A stretch of DNA of 64,000 nt from Pirellulaceae bacterium (GTDB lineage Bacteria > Planctomycetota > Planctomycetia > Pirellulales > Pirellulaceae), in the NCBI GenBank assembly GCA_026004775.1, contig BPJU01000001.1, forward strand, positions 434,001-498,000, given 5' to 3'. Of this stretch, positions 62,185-64,000 are shown piece after piece. The first letter of the stretch is position 1. Each line of letters starts with the position of its first letter. The notes beneath the pieces were generated by a model. It was not told the origin of the DNA. It worked only from the letters and a program-made list of their open reading frames with translations, and did not search any database. The position numbers were made by a program, and so were the translations under genes.

Positions 62185-64000
62185 ATGGCGGCCGCGGTCG
62201 AGCCGATACAGCTCAGCGCGGGCGAGTTGCGCCGCCGCGTACAGGAGGTGGAGCCGGCGGCATTGGTGATCGAGCCGCGCATTTTGCGCCGGGTTATCAA
62301 GCAAGACCGCCGTATTGCGGGGTTCGGGATCGATGTTCCTCATCATCGCGTCTATACCATCCAGCGCGATCGGTTGCTGGTGATCGCTGATCGCCCGGAG
62401 TTGGAATTGGCTCCCGGCGATAACTTGCCGCGCAAAGTTCTGTTGCTCGCCCAACCTACGGACGGCGACGACTGGGAAACGGCTGCTGCCGAAGACGTGC
62501 TGCGTGTTTATTGGCGGCTGTTGTTTCATGGCCGCGTCCATATGGTGTTGGAGCAGGCCAGAGGGGAGGGCCGGTTGACGGATGCGGACGTTGAGCATCG
62601 CCGCAGGGTGATTGGACCGGTGGCGTTCGATGAGATTCAATCGGTATTGCGACGCGACGATCAACTGCTGCCGCCGGAAGATGCCTTTGAAACGTACGTG
62701 GAATTTGCGGCCACTTATTGGGAGTTGTACCATTTTGCCCCGGAGCATATACCGGTCTATTTTCCGGGAGTAATCGAGTGGGAGCCGGTGGTGCGGCTGC
62801 TGGAACAAGACGTACCGCACCAGCAGTTGTTGGAAGAGACGCGGTTGCCGGGGGCTGCCCAGAGCAGTCCCGGGACGCGCGCCCGCCTGTCGAACCCTGT
62901 GGTCGAACCGGCGCCAACGGTACCCAGTGATCCGCTGGCACCTTCACCGCCTGCTTTCTGGCGGCTGGTTGCCCGGGCCGAACGCGCCAGTCGCGTCGGC
63001 AACTGCGTGAAGGCGGCGATTCTGCGGATGGCGGCGGCTCGCATCGGCCTGCCCGATCGGGCTCGCGAGGTACAAGAGGCCGCTCGAGCCGAATTGCGGC
63101 GCCTGGTGCAGCGGTTGGCTGCGGCGCTGCGGTTTCCGGAGCCGTTGCAGCAGCAGTGGCTCGAGGCGCTGGAACCGCTGCTTGGGCCGGCTTCGTTGGA
63201 CCGTTGGAGCGCCGAGGCGCGGCTGCTGTACGACCTCCAGAAAGTGTGTGTCGAGAGCGAAAGGAACCTGTACCGGCTGGACTGGGTTGGCTGGCTGCGA
63301 TCCTTCGGCCGAGCCCCGTTGCGAAGGCCGTTGCCGTTGCTGCGGCAGGTGTTGATCACCAAACACTTGCGGGTCGCGTCGCGGAGGCTCTCGACCGTGC
63401 GCATTCCCACCGCGGTGCGCGAACAGATGGAACGTCTGCTGGAAGATGCTTTTCTGCGGGCTGAAGGGCTAATGAGGGAGGCGCTCCGCCCCCAGATCCG
63501 CCAGATCATGGATGAAGTCGGGTTGCGACCGGCCGAGCCGGTCGAGCGGGTGGCTCGGGACAAGGTGGTCGAAGAGCTGTTGGACCGGGTGGTAGAACGC
63601 GGCTTTTTCCACATGGGCGACCTGCGCGACGCGCTGGCCGAAAGCGACTTAAAGCTGCCCGATATCCACGCTTTTCGTGAAGCGATCACTGGTGACGAGT
63701 TGCTGCGGGCCAACCGCTTGATGACGCGGCAATTAGAGGGTGTCTACCATGGCGGTCCGATCTATTTGAGGCTGCCACAGTCGCTCAGTTCTCTGGCCTT
63801 CGGCACTCCTGTGGGACGGCTGCTGACCAATTATCTGGTTCTCCCCTTCGGCGGTGCGTATGTGGCATTGGAGGGATTACGTCATTTGGTGCATTTTGCG
63901 GCGCATGGCGTCTCCGAAACAGGTCCTTCTCCGGTAGACATCGACCAACAGCTCTTGACCAGTGTTGCCCGGGACGTTTGGGTCGCCTCGTTGGCGCCAC
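62185..64000 (+). CDS. Large protein of unknown function (partial, runs off right edge)
   Basis: At least 605 residues from ATG 62185 (AAGGA about 10 nt upstream), open to the window edge. The first 230 residues are mixed alpha/beta (ELRRRVQEVEPAALVIEPRI; VLRVYWRLLFHGRVHMVLEQ; ETYVEFAATYWELYHFAPEH). A Pro-rich linker follows at about 232-262, then a helical Arg/Leu/Ala-rich region (RMAAARIGLPDRAREVQEAA). Near the end a hydrophobic stretch (LTNYLVLPFGGAYVALEGLR) suggests that membrane segments lie beyond the edge. Codon use and GC match the neighbours. I do not recognise a named domain. Confidence 0.8.
   Translation, partial: MAAAVEPIQLSAGELRRRVQEVEPAALVIEPRILRRVIKQDRRIAGFGIDVPHHRVYTIQRDRLLVIADRPELELAPGDNLPRKVLLLAQPTDGDDWETAAAEDVLRVYWRLLFHGRVHMVLEQARGEGRLTDADVEHRRRVIGPVAFDEIQSVLRRDDQLLPPEDAFETYVEFAATYWELYHFAPEHIPVYFPGVIEWEPVVRLLEQDVPHQQLLEETRLPGAAQSSPGTRARLSNPVVEPAPTVPSDPLAPSPPAFWRLVARAERASRVGNCVKAAILRMAAARIGLPDRAREVQEAARAELRRLVQRLAAALRFPEPLQQQWLEALEPLLGPASLDRWSAEARLLYDLQKVCVESERNLYRLDWVGWLRSFGRAPLRRPLPLLRQVLITKHLRVASRRLSTVRIPTAVREQMERLLEDAFLRAEGLMREALRPQIRQIMDEVGLRPAEPVERVARDKVVEELLDRVVERGFFHMGDLRDALAESDLKLPDIHAFREAITGDELLRANRLMTRQLEGVYHGGPIYLRLPQSLSSLAFGTPVGRLLTNYLVLPFGGAYVALEGLRHLVHFAAHGVSETGPSPVDIDQQLLTSVARDVWVASLAP

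Noticed and set aside
1-64000. CRISPR arrays, rRNA operons, replication origin
   Set aside because: No regularly spaced repeats, no rRNA sequences and no dnaA-box clusters were seen on reading through the window.

Overview
The window looks like chromosomal DNA of a planctomycete, probably in or near the Pirellulales. That is inference from gene content: a DUF1501 protein, a PVC-type haem-binding CxxCH protein, a BBP7-type beta-barrel protein, large secreted proteins with Tat or long signal peptides, and a REP-transposase-like protein of the planctomycete type. The DNA is GC-rich by eye. There is no rRNA operon, intact insertion sequence, prophage or CRISPR array. There is one tRNA, tRNA-Glu(UUC).

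Layout. 1-9.6 kb: a partial, catalytically degenerate REP-transposase-like gene with a REP-like hairpin upstream, tRNA-Glu with its promoter, a large secreted propeller/CBM9 protein, DUF488 and DUF1501 genes, an 830-bp gene-free stretch, and an HTH-receiver protein. 9.9-12.4 kb: moaC, a polyprenyl diphosphate synthase gene and birA. 12.4-30 kb: a 17-kb type II secretion/type IV pilus-like locus holding a small secreted secretin-related protein, a 1342-residue secretin-N-domain protein, a 47-residue membrane protein coupled to a coiled-coil/HEAT protein, gspE, gspF, pseudopilins G/H/I/J/K, a GspL-like protein, and a GspM-like protein that continues into an Ig-like region and a GspC-like tail. 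No classical secretin barrel and no prepilin peptidase gene is present. 30-38 kb: a BBP7-type outer-membrane protein, a PQQ-propeller protein, an operon of two arrestin-fold-like proteins plus a P-loop protein, and an SMC/YhaN-like protein whose ATPase motifs are destroyed. 38.4-40 kb: heptosyltransferase and heptose-bisphosphate phosphatase genes. 40-49 kb: the haem-binding CxxCH protein, a phospholipid cluster (acyltransferase, cdsA, degenerate sulfatase-like protein), a C-terminally truncated GH32/43-type protein, and a Tat-exported sugar isomerase/epimerase-like protein. 49.6-56 kb: a 1309-residue secreted GHL10-like protein, a 65-bp inverted-repeat element, a PIG-L/BshB1 deacetylase, and a lipoprotein. 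55.9-64 kb: a small conserved-looking gene, xerC, a NarL-type response regulator divergent from an NtrC-type regulator, sucCD, and a large unknown gene running off the right edge.

How it fits together. The most coherent system is the secretion locus. GspE and GspF would drive assembly of a G-H-I-J-K pseudopilus, the L-like and M-like proteins would link it to the inner membrane, and the tandem-domain protein sits where a secretin would be expected. The cell-envelope genes nearby (heptose, phospholipid, BBP7) fit an organism with an outer membrane.

A second theme is several proteins that keep a recognisable fold but have lost signature catalytic residues: the REP transposase (HUH), the SMC-like protein (Walker A, signature and Walker B), the sulfatase-like protein (metal ligands), and probably an LmbE-like domain in the first propeller protein. 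All assignments come from reading motifs in the translated sequence; no database search was run.
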